Source of the DNA: Isoetes taiwanensis
Lineage: Eukaryota > Streptophyta > Lycopodiopsida > Isoetales > Isoetaceae
Length of the DNA: 64,000 nt
Assembly (NCBI GenBank): GCA_021234155.1
Contig: JAJEKV010000276.1
Location: 250,001-314,000, forward strand
Reading direction: 5' to 3'
Below are positions 1 to 11,732 of the stretch, piece after piece. Below the pieces are notes generated by a model. That model had not been told where the DNA came from. It worked only from the letters and a program-made list of their open reading frames with translations, and did no database searches. A program made the translations under genes and the position numbers. Positions within the stretch are counted from its first letter, which is position 1. Every line of letters starts with the position of its first letter.

Positions 1-2099
1 CATTATATGGTTAAATGGGAGAATCTTGGATGTGGTCGGTTAAAAACTCCAAATGTCAAAAACTCCAAAGGACTATATTATCGTAATGATGGCAAAGATA
101 CATCTGGAGATGCCAGGGTTATGTTTGACATAAAGATTTGATAGATTGCACTTGTTGCGAAAGTTGATTCACGGGGTAGTTGTGTGCTAGAGGACATTAT
201 TCGATTCGTGACATTTAATTACAAAATCATTGCATGGTCATTTATTATTAAGCCATCTCTGAAGATGCTAGATTTGGAACAATATCCCTAGGTTCCATTG
301 TGCCACATAAACCTCAGTACATAAAATATCAATTAATTTCACCTAAATTATCTATGTTATGTACTTGTTACCCTATAGCCTAGTTTAAATTTTTATTTCG
401 CGTTCACAATACATCTATAATACATTAACAAAATAAAGTATGACTTGCAAATTAACCATGAATGTGTTTTTTTACACAAACAAAAAATGTAACTTGGATC
501 AGCTATATTTACTTGGAATAGAACTCTTTGCGAGTCATTTTCCTGCCAACGATTGGCTGGGCATAGGCCTGCGGACGAATCCCAAGCGTTCAACATTTCC
601 AGAGGTAATTGCTTAATTTGACAAAAATGAAGTAGTTGAGTTCAACATAATTCACAAAAAAATGAAAAATCCCACGAGTCCCAAGATACAATATATCCTT
701 TAAGTATATGATTTGAACAGTGATTTGTAGAGGACTTACGAACATGTTTTTTCAAAGCAAAAAAATCGAACTTCGATCGGCTGTATCTACCTGAATCGAA
801 GTTCTTGCAGGTTGTTTTCCCTGCCAGTGGCTGGCTGGACTTACACTTGTCACCGGACCAAAAGCATTCAGCAATATGTTAGTACGCAATCCGGATTTTC
901 AGCGCTGTATGAACCACCTGGCCCCAATTTGTTTTACCTGTTTTCCTTATCCGTCTGTAAATCAGGTAACGTAACATTGGAATGAACAATGTAACAGATG
1001 TTATTGTGATAAGATAGATTATTGTTTTAAGATCCAGGATGATTTTTTGGCCCAAAGATTTGTCCGCATTTTATGGCAGAACCATGAACCAATTACCATG
1101 AGCCATTTTCAAAATCATCTAAGAACAAGTATTTAAAATGCATTAAAAATTATAATGTGAGTACAGGAATATAATATAAAAATTTACCGCCGCAGACTCA
1201 CTTCTGACCTCAGGAGTTGAACCTGAAATACCAAATTCAGTTTTATCTCTAATTAGATCAATAACTTAATGCTCAACTTGTACATTTTATCAAAGACTCT
1301 CTATGATACTCAATTTTTTTCTCATTTAGAAGAAATTGAAATTCTCCAGGCAACATGTAAGCACTTAAAAGCTCCTACACTCGAGCAATATGCTATCTTC
1401 CTCCATATAAATGACCATATTTCTCAAATCTCCACAAGCAATGGTAAACGACATCGACGAATAGTTATTCCAATGCTCCTCTGCTACTTTTCAAATATGA
1501 TGATCTGTCTTTCAGACCTTTCTTCTCCTCTCCACAAAATAGCTAAAATACAAAAGTCTGCTTTGATATTCTATAATTGCAAAGTGAACAAAAATCAGAA
1601 TATGACTTGGTGAATATGAGAGCACCAAATGATTATTCACCTCAAAGAGAAGGTACTTTTTGTAACTGCACATTCAATAATTTCATTGCCAATCATATCT
1701 TCCTTCGCTTCCACTTGCTCGAAAATGAATTATCCAATGTCTCGTTAGATGACTTACTAATCACATACATCTGTGGCGTGGTTCTAATCGAGGAGTCATT
1801 TTGAAATAAAAAGGAGAATACATAAAACGTTTTCCAGAATATCTACCACCATCTCATTCAGTCAAAGTCTGGTAGATCTCCTTTCCAAGCTGTTCTTTGT
1901 ATGTTGTTAAGATTTTCCAATCTGAAAATTCAGCTCCCATTAACTTAAGGCTCGGTGGATCAATCTTAACCAGCTTACCAACTCCCTTTGCTAATATTGT
2001 AAAATGGTACTTATTGAAACCAGATGCCTTTTGCACCCAAGTCAGACATTGAATAATCTTTAAACAATAAATTTCCTATTCTGAAATTATAAACCTCAA
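1..2099. other. AT-rich gene-free stretch
   Basis: I see no convincing coding exon. The open frames here are short, AT-biased and carry no recognisable domain. The only structure is a diverged direct repeat near 459-885. Confidence 0.5.
459..885. repeat. diverged direct repeat, two copies
   Basis: Segments at about 459-600 and 740-885 share a common order: a T-rich start, a block ending in cagctata or cggctgta, then a cctgcca...ggctgg block. They look like two old copies of one repeat unit, roughly 70% alike by eye. Confidence 0.45.
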
Positions 2100-2139
2100 G
2101 CACGATTTGATTGTTTGCAAAGTTTCAAAACAACTTTCT

Positions 2140-2232
2140 ATTTTTAGATTGAGGTGCTTACCTATGAGCATCTAGATCCTTCCAGAAGATTCTAGAAGAT
2201 TCTAGAACTATCTAGAACATTCCAGAACATCT
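2140..2232. repeat. fragment of the 55.8-56.8 kb foldback repeat family
   Basis: The module reading tagattgaggtgcttacc followed by tatgagcatctaga at about 2146-2177 recurs several times, in both orientations, inside the large foldback at 55.8-56.8 kb. Here a single copy is followed directly by an array of TTCTAGAA palindromes. It is best read as a dispersed fragment of that repeat family. Confidence 0.6.
2180..2227. promoter_or_regulatory. heat-shock-element-like array, 10 pentamer units
   Basis: Alternating TTC and GAA triplets lie on an exact 5-bp register: TTC 2180, GAA 2185, TTC 2190, GAA 2195, TTC 2200, GAA 2205, imperfect ATC 2210, GAA 2215, TTC 2220, GAA 2225. Nine of ten units match the heat shock factor consensus of inverted nGAAn pentamers. 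The match is seen directly. Function is inference, since no gene start follows closely. Confidence 0.5.
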
Positions 2233-2520
2233 TTGAATTGATCAGAATAAACTTCGAACAAAGATGGGCGCTCGTGAGTATGGCGCTTAGGGTTGCCAAC
2301 GTCTGTTCTTGTAACTTGAGCATCAGGACTCTGTTTTCGATGATCTTTAGTTCGTTGGAAAGCTTATTCCGAGAGCTTTTTATCAGTATAAGTTTTATTA
2401 GGGTTTTGTTATCAGGTTGGTGGCCGGATTTGGGCCTGTGTGATTTCGGCCACTTTTTTTTAGTAGAGATGGGGAAAGCGGATATTGCTCCGACTTCTAA
2501 GAATTTTAGCGGCAAAGCGG

Positions 2521-4192
2521 GCTGAAGCTACCGTCAATTTGGTGTTACGTGCTCCCCGGATACTGATTGCAAAAAAGAGGTAAATAATTCGGGGTTGAAA
2601 GTTCTTTGCCATCGTTGGTGAGTGCTCGGGGGTTCTTGAAGAAAGAGATTTTTCCTCCTTGCAAGAAGGCCTTTGCGAGTAAGGGAGTGGAAGTTAATGG
2701 GAATTTGCATCAAACAAGTCTGAGTCCAGTCCTAATGTAGGTGCTCAACCCGGGCAAATGATAGCTTGGAAGTCATCCGATTCACATTACAAAAGTTTCA
2801 TATCAAAGATTTAGTGATTGGCTTTGTAAAAAATATATCTAGTGCATCTAAAGGCAAGGGTAACAATTTGCTTTTCTGGTATTGTCACGAAGGGGAGTAA
2901 GGATGAGTTGTCCCAATCTTGGACACATTGAAAGCTTCGGCAGATTCGACTTCAACAACAATTGCCTCTGGGATGATATATTTTACCGGTCAGGGAGGGT
3001 GTAGTTGAAGCCGGTATTCCCGTGGTTGAGGTGGACCATCAAGCTCATATCAAGTGTCTTTGAGAACCTATCCTCATGTGTGCGATCCTTGGTTATTTTC
3101 TTGGTGGCTATTTGGATTTTTCACGGTTCCATATTTGGTTATCTCGGCTTTTGAGGCGCCTTGGCTTCCTCCTTTTGGGTCCATCAAATTGTTGGCTTAA
3201 AAACTTTGTTCTTATTATGTTTGAAAGTAGTGATGCAAATGGACTCTTTGGTATCAAGAGGGGATTGATCCACTTGGTGGGGAGTATATGATGTATCAAG
3301 ATATTACTCTCGGTTTTACACCAGATATGGTTCGGCGTATTAAAGATGCCTTGTTGGTTCTCGATACCTAATCTTCCTCGATCTAATGGCCCATCAATTT
3401 CTAGTTGCAATTGCAACCGGTCTTGAAGTGCATATCTCACACTCCATCATGAGCACCGAGGATTTGTGTCTCAATGCCGGTGGACTCGGCTTTTTACCTA
3501 ATTGTATAGTGGTGAAAAGTGGGCCTTGGCATAAGAAGTTGGATCTTAAGCTTCCGAATGGTCCAATTAGGCTCGGCGTCTTTTCGACAAGGAGGCTTTT
3601 GCTAGCTTTCATCGAGGCTTTCGTGCATCTGAACATCTGTTCAACCTTCTTCTCGGGCTCAAGCTCCCTGTTGTTACTTCTTCATCTATTCATGATCAAC
3701 CTTCACCAGTTGTGTTGCACTCCTCATCCATGGAAGATGCTCTAATTCCAGTTCCGACAGTGTCGTCTTTAGCGCCATCATCTGTACCTGTAGTTCGTTC
3801 TTCTCTCCATGTTGATGCTTCTTCCTCTCATGTTTCGAGGTTGTTATGGCCGATGGTCCTAATCTTGGCGCGCTAAAAGAGTTATGGCGGCCGGGTCAAT
3901 TGGAAGAAGAAATTATTTTCATCTCACGAGGCTATCCCGCCTCGTTCTATTCAGTGGCATGATAACTTGATGTCTGTTGATGATCATCTCGATGTGGTAG
4001 ACCATATTGATTGTGATGAGGCCATTAAATGCCTCAAGGTGGCACAAGGAGTGTGAGTATATACTGTGTATGGGTGGTTTTGCTTAGTGGACTATTTCGT
4101 CCTCTAGGTTTTGAGTCCCATGTCACAGGTCCCTTGTATGTATCTTGATTTTTCTTGATAATAGATTGTCGTCCTTCAAAGAAAAAAAAATA
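2521..4192 (+). pseudogene. LINE/retroelement ORF1 remnant with DUF4283-like domain
   Basis: Broken reading frames between about 3076 and 3570 give pieces in the order expected for the plant DUF4283 gag/ORF1 domain. First comes an ILGYFLGG start with LSRLLRRLG. Next is an IMFESSDA core strand, then a PCWFSIPNLPR segment like the usual valine-x-tryptophan-leucine-proline motif. Last is a KKLDLKLPNGPI segment. Stops and frame changes separate the pieces, so it is dead. The tail (about 4120-4191) has a TGTATGTATCTTGATTTTT stretch and ends in an A run, as plant L1-type LINEs do. No reverse transcriptase is left. A gag from another retroelement is the alternative. Confidence 0.45.
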
Positions 4193-4254
4193 TTTAAATT
4201 GATCAGACCTCACCCTTAACTATATGTGAACTTCTATTTATTTCAACAAATCAA

Positions 4255-4500
4255 TGCCTGGCCTAGTGGTAGCTATGGAAGGTTTGGGAGGCACAGACCA
4301 GGGTTCAAATCCCCTCCACAATCCAAAGGTTTTCAAGGCCCCCACGCTACAATGGTGAGAGGATATAGGGAGTCGAGATCGCCCCATGTGGCACCTTCTC
4401 AACTGTCGATGGACGCACTCACTTATATACAGACACTACTTCTTTATTTTATTACTTCTTTATTATATATTTCTTTATTATATTACCAATATATTTAGAG
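4255..4500 (+). mobile_element. tRNA-derived SINE candidate
   Basis: A perfect RNA polymerase III A box TGGCCTAGTGG (4259-4269) is followed 32 bp later by a perfect B box GGTTCAAATCC (4302-4312). The spacing is tRNA-like, but the flanks do not pair into an acceptor stem. About 190 bp of non-tRNA body follows and runs into a T/A-rich tail. This is the architecture of a tRNA-headed SINE rather than a tRNA gene. I did not find a second full copy in the window. Confidence 0.6.
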
Positions 4501-4539
4501 AAATATTATATTATTACAAGTATTTAGCGCTGGCGAAGC

Positions 4540-6177
4540 CAGCGCCCTGTGTAGAGTCAAATTTGTGCACAATGAAGAACTTTATTTTTTTCAATTTTAT
4601 ATGATGTTTATGGCGTTATTCTTGTGGTTACTTTGTTTTTTAAATCAAGCTAGATTATGTAGAAAAGAGAGATTGCTTTTAGACATAGATTGGGCGGTTG
4701 ATTTATTTTGAAATTGGAATGGACCATTTGAGAAGCAAATAGGGACCATTGGTTGTTTTGGGTTGGTTTGCTTCGTCGAAATACTAATTGGAAACTCATC
4801 ACAACTATCACATAATAACATACATCCTATTTGTAAATTCACTCCAAATTAGTCTGGACATAGCTATGTCTTAAAGGAAATTATTCACATTTCACAATTC
4901 CAACATAAAAAATTTCATCATTGGGCAATATGAATATGGTCATAGGTGCTTCCTTTTGATGGAAAGGTTGAATTCAAAATGCCAACATAGATGCTAAGGC
5001 AAATAGTAGCATGCATAGTGTATTGATGTTTCCATATTTCTCGAAATGTCTCTTAACATGGTAATAAAGGTTATTTTCTAACATTACCTGAAATGCTTGA
5101 GCGCCCGATATGCGATTGCATTTTAAGAAGGCCCATCTTTGGTTTCTCTGCAAATATAAAAACACCGAGCAAATTTGAGCGTTCTGCACCTCAAGTGTGT
5201 TCTTTTTATTGATAGTATTTCCAAATTGCTAAACCATTCAAGTCTCCTTTTATTATTACAAACTTTCATCACCGAAACACAGCTTTAGATGCAGTTTTGC
5301 TTAACAATTTGCTTATAATCCCGCCTAGAACTCTTCAAATCATTGCCAAATCAGGACCCATTTCGTGACTTGGTTCCTATTTAGCTACAAAAACATCCAA
5401 AGTTCAACTATTCAAGTACACACAATCCGTTTAAAATATCCATTATTGTGCCCGATATATGCTTTGCTTTTTCAAAATTTCTATATAGCAATTTCACATA
5501 ATGTAAATAGGCAGTCGTAAACCTAAGAAATGATAATACATGATGCCACATACAACGTGATCAGTCGCTAAGGATAATTCTGCAGTTTAATTTTATAAGG
5601 AGATACAGAATTCTGCAAGGGGATCATTCAAAAAATGAGCTTAAAATTGAGGCATCCACATTATATTACAGGAAAATCCACTTGTTGGTCTAGTTTGACA
5701 ACAGAGCATGTAAAGGACATAACTTCAAAAAGAAAGCTCTATTTTTTATTCATGAGCATTTATTGGAAAGCTTAATGAGCATCCTACAAAAGCATTTAGG
5801 TCCATATTTCCCACATTCATAGTTTAAATTAAATGGGTTATTAACCACAAAACATCTGCATGAAATAAAACTATTTTGCAATTTCGGCCATAACTTGCAA
5901 AGAAGAGCTCTGTTTTATTAGCAAGGGTATCCGTTGGAAAGCCTTCAAGAATATCTAAAAATAATGCTAGGCGCAAAGTTTTCAAATTTTTGTTGTAGGC
6001 ATGTCAAAAATGGCAAAATCTACTTGTTGTCCTAGTTTGACAGCAGAACATGTAAAGGACATAACTTCAAAAAGAAAGCTCTGTTTTTTATCCATGAGCA
6101 TTTATTGGAAAGCTTAATGAGCGTCTTACAAAAGCACTTAGATGCATATTTCCGAAATTCATAGTCTAAATGGGTCA
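4540..6177. other. gene-free AT-rich region with satellite-like repeats
   Basis: No supported gene. The segments 5671-5835 and 6013-6177 are about 90% alike and offset by about 342 bp. A third diverged unit with the same ataactt...gctctgtttt...ttggaaagc order sits between them (about 5880-5945). The motif resembles repeat units common in plant LTR-element internal regions, but no protein remains. Confidence 0.55.
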
Positions 6178-6244
6178 AATAGAATAGAATAGAATAGAAT
6201 AGAATAGAATAGAATAGAATAGAATAGAATAGAATAGAATAGAA
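6178..6244. repeat. (AATAG)n microsatellite, tail of LINE copy A
   Basis: About 13 uninterrupted pentamers. On the minus strand this reads (TTCTA)n and directly follows the conserved LINE 3' end, so it is the terminal simple-repeat tail of the minus-strand LINE. Confidence 0.85.
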
Positions 6245-7289
6245 TTGTTTTTATCGTCCACGGAGACCAATCGGCCTATGGGACCCAATACAAAAGCATT
6301 AGCATTACCGCCGGATTAAAACCCCCACCAGAAGGGTTTTCGAAAAAAAAATCGCGGGCGAATAATATCGCCGACAACGATTAAATGGTTGGATCGGGGC
6401 ATATCGAGCCCTCAAGTCCGGTACTTCTGAATGTATGATCCGGAAAGTGAGCGCTAAGTCGTGCCCGGTATCATGTGTAGCGGCTCATCATGTCTAATCA
6501 ATCGAGCATAAGCGTGTCGGACCGATCATATGCCGGGCGGCACCGAAAGTGTGACACTCATTCTCAACGGCTCCGGCCCGCGCTAACCGACAAACCCTAT
6601 CCTGACGTGGCACCCCAATCCATCGACCTGTCTTAATCCGGAGATGGTGGGCACCTGTGCGAATGGAGGCGATATGCCTGCGGTTTTTCATGGGCAGATG
6701 TGAACATAGGTAGCGCTGTGGGCCTCGTTCTAATGTGGGATTTATGTGCTGCTTGTAATGTGATGTTTTGACTTGCTCCAAGGCCCTGGAATCCCAAAGC
6801 TTGCTGGACGATACTGTGTGGTGGCATGTGGGCGCATTGCAGGATCTGTGATCTGGCGGAGCCGGCATTTGTATTCCTTACACTCAGCATCAAACCACCG
6901 ATTACACGGGAATGTTGCAGTCCATGTGACACTTCTCGGGCATGCTATCAAAACATCTTTCTACGACAGTACCAAGTAGCTCAATCAGCTGACCCGTTTG
7001 CTGCTCTAGCATGGGGGCCTGCAAAATTCCTGAAAGGTCATCTATGAACATATCAGCATAATCCTTTGCCTGCTCATAATCCAATCGCAAGTGAGGTATA
7101 CGAGGAGCTGCCGTAGAAGGGGTTCTAGCAGCCTGCCAAGCCAATTGCAGGTAGAGTGGAAGGTGATCTGAGTCGGTCTCCTCATCTCTACTGTCTGTGC
7201 CTACCCAAAGGTGGTTGATCAGATGTACATCCTGGTCAGCGACTAATAGATAGTCCACCACACTAGATCCTCCACCCTGATTCTCTTGT
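6245..7289 (-). mobile_element. LINE copy A, 5'-truncated and internally deleted
   Basis: Reading leftwards, the endonuclease C-terminal part (GSSVVDYLLVADQDVHLI, then a DSDHLPLYLQL motif) lies at about 7270-7140. It is followed by a WFDAECKEYK segment near 6890-6860. The frame then jumps directly to the LINE C-terminal region (SHYKQHINPTLERGP, IRTGAHHLRI) at about 6790-6540. The whole reverse transcriptase is missing between them. The 3' end (6245-6360) matches LINE copy C at 50.40-50.53 kb, including the final stem-loop, and ends in (TTCTA)n. The left part is cut at about 7289, exactly where a segment duplicated at 10.5 kb begins. Confidence 0.8.
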
Positions 7290-7640
7290 CTGTGGAACAA
7301 TATAAATACCATTAGATTATGTCAATATGTTGGCAATGGTCTCACTTAAACTTCTTCATAAATCTCCCTCCACCAACAAAAGCTGGGCATAGTTGGAACA
7401 TTTAAAGCTGAGTAGACTTGATACATGGGCAGACTGGGTCCAGTGAGTATAATAACATCTAATGGCCATTCTACCTGTGTGGGTAACAATCTACCCCATG
7501 AAATCATTTTTTGGCTACCCAAGTTCCAAGTATAACCACTTGGGAATAGTATACTTATTAACAAGCTTGTAAGATAAGCTAACAAGCTGCTGCAGCATGT
7601 ATATACACAGTGAGCATTCATATAAAAAAAACCCTACCTC
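7289..7640. repeat. segmental direct duplication, copy 1
   Basis: About 340 bp starting at ggaacaatataaatacc is repeated in the same orientation at 10503-10840 with about 95% identity. Copy 1 abuts the truncated end of LINE A. Copy 2 ends in a 33-base A run. Copy 1 keeps an open exon-like frame on the minus strand that copy 2 has lost. Confidence 0.85.
7346..7472 (-). pseudogene. possible exon of a gamma-tubulin complex (Spc97/Spc98) protein
   Basis: On the minus strand an AG acceptor (cacacag) is followed by a frame beginning VEWPLDVIILTGPSLPMYQ. This resembles the conserved tryptophan-proline-leucine and tyrosine-glutamine region of gamma-tubulin complex proteins. The frame ends after 42 residues at TAA, without the helices expected next, so it is a fragment or a wrongly ended exon. 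The second copy at 10.6 kb has an indel just after VIILT. The family assignment is from memory of the motif and is weak. Confidence 0.28.
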
Positions 7641-7773
7641 CAACCGTAGAGTGGGGCATAATAAATTTCCTGCTTTAATCATATATAGGGGTGGCATGCC
7701 CCTACTCGGAGCAGGAGCAATGCCACACCCTATGCGAGCTAGCTGCCAAATTAAGCAAATACAGTGTTTTTAC

Positions 7774-7967
7774 CTCAAATTCAAAAGTCGTCAATATCCT
7801 GCAAGCTTCCGCTGGAGTCAAACTTGTGTCATGTGTCAGAGGAATTACAGACCCCATAAGGGATGTATAATGTGTAAGCCGAGTGGCAAAGCAAAGTCCA
7901 ATGGCACTTTTGGCCATGTGGCATTGTAGGACAACAGTCCATATATGTATGTCAAGCAATGGCACAC
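7774..7967 (-). CDS. possible internal exon of an unrecognised gene
   Basis: The minus strand is open across about 64 codons (includes CHMAKSAIGLCF and SLTPAEACRILTTFEFE). It ends at GAG followed by a GTAAAA donor at 7773, with an AG just upstream of about 7967. Composition looks coding, but I cannot name the family. It could belong with the exon at 9821-9970 and the fragment at 7346-7472 as one minus-strand gene, now damaged by repeats. Treat as hypothetical. Confidence 0.28.
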
Positions 7968-7979
7968 TATGCCAAATGG

Positions 7980-9815
7980 AAAACCGTGACCTTGGTCTCT
8001 TTTAGTTTTGTAGCCAATATTCCCAGCTCATTAGTTCAACTTTCCAAAAAGGAATGATCTTCTTGAACTCTGGCTTCCACTAATATCAGACTCAGCCTGC
8101 ATTCATACGTACCACTATGAGACGATCATGATGTGAAATTTGCATTTACATGAAAAGAGTACAACAATAACTCGAATCATAAAAGAGCACATGCTAAAAG
8201 CCCTACCAAGAAAGTTTGGCAGCACTGGTAAGACCAATGCACAGAAGTGTCATAAAAAAAACCGGCTTGAACTAGTTAAACCTAGCACAAACATCAGCAT
8301 TGGTCAATCCCTCCGCTGTCTTATCTGGCCATACAAGAACTTTTCAGTCCAAGATGGTACCATTCTTTCCTGGTGTACAGCGTTATTGTTATCATATGAC
8401 CAAACAAATTAGATTCCTAATTCCAAAGTCATTGTACCTACTGGTCAATAATCCATGATATAATGCTTAACTTTTGCAAGCATTTGCATTACTTGTTCAG
8501 AAACATATCAATACATTTCAATTTTAATCCATAAGCCTTCAGCCTTATCCCTGTTTAATCCATGACAGATATATAGTGATATTCAACCTTATCAATAAAT
8601 CAAAATGTCGCTTACATCATACTATCATACTGATGTAAAAACAAAGACAAGTTTTAACCTTTATGCCATAACCACTATTTAAGACCAAAATATGAAGGGT
8701 AGAGGTCTAAAAAACTTTTCTGCAATAACCATATTATTCATAAAATAACCAGTTTCTTGTTTTACACTTTCAGTCACAATGGTCACTGTTCCATGCTCAA
8801 AAAAATGGTAACAAATGCATAACAAGAGGATTCATTTGTTCCAAATGATTGTTCCATATAGTAGAGTTTCCATTTTCAGCAATGGGGAAGTACTAACAGT
8901 CAACAACAAGAAAAAATATAGTATCTTATAGGGTATGCAACTGTCAAAAGCCACTTGTAACAGCAAAACATCAACATGCAGCTGATTACCTTGGCATCGT
9001 ATTAAAGAGTAAAGCTACAGCATGTAAACCTTGTAAACCTGCCTCAAATTCCAAAAGGAACTAGAAATCTTATGTTTTTGGGGGTCATTTCTTCAACCTC
9101 CGATAATCTTTGATCCAGTCAACATCCGTTGCCAAGTTCCAAGCTCACCTAAGTCTCTATGAACAAAAGGAAAACATTAAGAGGAGAAGCCCGTACCTGC
9201 AGCCAACCAATACATCATTAGCCTGATAAGGGTAAAGATGCAAGGGCCAAAAGGTACCTTAGGCTTCTCGGTTGTCAACCGATCGCCTAATGTAGACCTT
9301 TTGCCCAAAAGATTAGATGAGCATAGAGAAAGAGAACACAACAAAATTGTGCAAATGATAGAGAGCCAACTCAACCTATTTGCAGACATAACCTATTTGC
9401 AGAAATAGGATATCGACATTCCACAGGGGACCTTAAACTGCTAATGCATGACAAAAAAAACCCATGCTGTTTACAGCAATAAAAGTTCCAGAAGATAACC
9501 ATTATGCCATGTGCACCAAGCAATTAGACTGCCTATGCTTGAAGGCAAACAGTTCATGCCATCTTATATTGGGGCATAAGGGGACCATAGAAGGAGAACA
9601 TAAGGGCAATATCTAATAAGTCTGATATCTACCAAACAGACCGCATGTTTCTTATAAAAAGAAGGGTCCAGAATGATATGAGAGTAAAGAATAACAAAGA
9701 TTAATATTTCTGTCTGGACCTGTAGAACACGTGCACAAGCGAAATATCTTGCATCCAGATCCTTGCATCTATATCTCACAAAGATATTTTAACTTAAATA
9801 TGAAAAACGTGTTGC
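7980..9815. other. no supported gene; possible intronic or flanking DNA
   Basis: AT-rich sequence with short spurious frames. It lies between the two minus-strand exon-like frames and could be intron. I see no transposon protein and no clear repeat here. Confidence 0.4.
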
Positions 9816-9820
9816 AATAC

Positions 9821-9970
9821 CTGATGATCCGAAGTATCAGACCAAAGGTCACCCTTGCTGCAGTGCTGCTGATAGAGACGTATCCCATTGGCTTTGTTAA
9901 ATAGAAACACTGAATTTTTTGCTCGTAGGATAGCCACCACTGCTTCTTCCCACACAACTGACATAGTCAT
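9821..9970 (-). CDS. possible first exon of an unrecognised minus-strand gene
   Basis: It starts at ATG 9970 (MTMSVVWEEAVVAIL) and runs 50 codons, ending SDTSDHQ immediately before a GTATTG donor at 9820. The phase at the donor is 0. A second in-frame ATG lies two codons in. Composition is protein-like (hydrophobic AVVAIL, then VFLFNKANGI), but I recognise no family. A link with the downstream exon-like frames at 7.3-8.0 kb is inference. Confidence 0.3.
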
Positions 9971-10275
9971 ACATCTTGCACAACCGCTCCATCTAGAGCC
10001 GTGCTTTGCAAAACAAATTCCGTTTTAGCATGCATTATAGCTTAGCAATCTTCCAGGCGTTCCCTATTGTTCTTGCTCTTCACAAGATCTATGCCTTGTA
10101 CATAAATATAATCTTCCTATCCAGTAGCTCTACATCTAAGCTCTGTTTAACACCTTTGAAGGGGAAATCGTTCCTCCAAAATCCGGTACCAAGAACCAAT
10201 GTATGCCATGTCCGGAACAATCAATCCAAGCCACCGTCCTTATTAAATTTTAAGTGGCAGAAAGTTTCGGGCAGA

Positions 10276-10436
10276 GCCCAGCACATCCAAGCTCAGGTCG
10301 ATCAAAGATCTGCAGCCTCCGCCCAGCACATCCAAGCTCAGGTCGATCAAAGATCTGCAGCCTCCGTTCATTAGATAAAGAGGGAAATCTAATTCGGCCT
10401 CCGTTCATTAGATAAAGAGGGAAACCTAATTCGGCT
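10276..10436. repeat. two adjacent tandem duplications (45 bp and 37 bp)
   Basis: A 45-bp unit (gcccagcacatccaagctc start) is present twice at 10276-10365. A 37-bp unit starting gcctccgttcattag is then present twice at 10360-10436. Copies are nearly identical, so both events are recent. Confidence 0.85.
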
Positions 10437-10502
10437 AAGGGCAAATGGTCCCTAGTGCAGAAAAATGCAAATTTTATGGCAATGGAATATTATATATATT
10501 CC

Positions 10503-10833
10503 AGTGGAACAATATAAATACCATTAGATTATGTCAATATGTTGGCAATGGTCTCACTTAAACTTCTTCATAAATCTCCCTCCACCAACAAAAGCTGGGC
10601 ATAGTTGGAACATTTAAAGCTGAGTAGACTTGATACGCAAGGCGGACCGATCCAAAGTGAGTATAATAACATCTAATGGCCATTCTACCTGTGTGGGTAA
10701 CAATCGACCCCATGAAATTATTTTTTGGCTACACAAGTCCCAAGTATAACCACTTGGGAATAGTATACTTATTAACAAGCTTGTAAGATAAGCTAACAAG
10801 CTGCTGCAGCATGTATATACACAGTGAGCATTC

Positions 10834-10869
<36 letters not shown>
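10503..10869. repeat. segmental direct duplication, copy 2, ending in poly(A)
   Basis: Second copy of 7289-7640. It differs by an indel near 10637 that breaks the exon-like minus-strand frame. It ends in a run of about 33 A (10837-10869), where copy 1 has only 8 A. The A run suggests a retrotransposition-type end or later slippage. Confidence 0.8.
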
Positions 10870-10873
<4 letters not shown>

Positions 10874-11534
10874 TAAGTCACATGCATAGAATAAATACTT
10901 TACTGTGTTATCAAGTTGTCGAGATGGAACAGGGTTCGAAATTCTTCATAATTTAAGGTACATAAAAATCCTTTTGATTCCAAAACTAGCAGGACAAACT
11001 TAAATTGAGTAGGATATGTCCAATTGGACATCAAAGTTCCAGACGAAGTCCAACTTAATAAAACCACGAAATCCCATCAATACAAGTAAAATTTAGCATT
11101 AGAAATTCGATAAAGAAAAAGATAATAATAGAGGGAGAATTTTTTCTATTATTAAAATTCATATATATATGATAATTAATTATTGTTATATAATATATAT
11201 TATGAAAATAAGCAATAAAAAAAGTCCTCCCCATTAATTGAAGAGGAGGAAATCCGCTTGGTTCAAAACATATAGGACAGTCCAATTCCATAGCTTTTTT
11301 TTTTAGGAGGGCTTGCCCTACTCTTGTAGACAATAGGTGGGCATGGACAAAATTTATAGGGCAAAACATAAGATCAACCTCACTTTTTTCGAACCCTGAA
11401 GCAAACAATATCTAGCACAATAACAGGGGGTTTTTTTTGTGTTTTTGTACGCTTTTCACTAAGGTTTTCCTATGATTTCGTGATGTATTCAAATGGATGT
11501 ACTAATGCGTACATCTAGAGTGCACCATTTCTGA
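10870..11534. other. gene-free AT-rich stretch
   Basis: No gene seen. Frames on the minus strand around 11055-11408 are low-complexity and have no domain. Confidence 0.45.
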
Positions 11535-11732
11535 GCCATTGATTTTAGCCTTTTTTTTTCAATTGTCAACAACCAATGGCTCACAACAAAAGCCCTTTTT
11601 TTGTGCGTGTGGTGCATAATGGGCACATGAAGGGCCATTGATTTTAGCCTTTTTTTTCAATGGTCAACAACCAATGGCTCACAACAAAAGACCTCTTTTT
11701 GTGTGTGTGGTGCATAATGGGCACATGAAGGG
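11535..11732. repeat. 99-bp tandem duplication
   Basis: Two copies of a unit beginning gccattgattttagcc at 11535 and 11634, differing by only a few bases. Confidence 0.9.

Noticed and set aside
4255-4330. tRNA gene
   Set aside because: A and B boxes are perfect, but the flanking bases do not form an acceptor stem and a long non-tRNA body follows; a SINE fits better.
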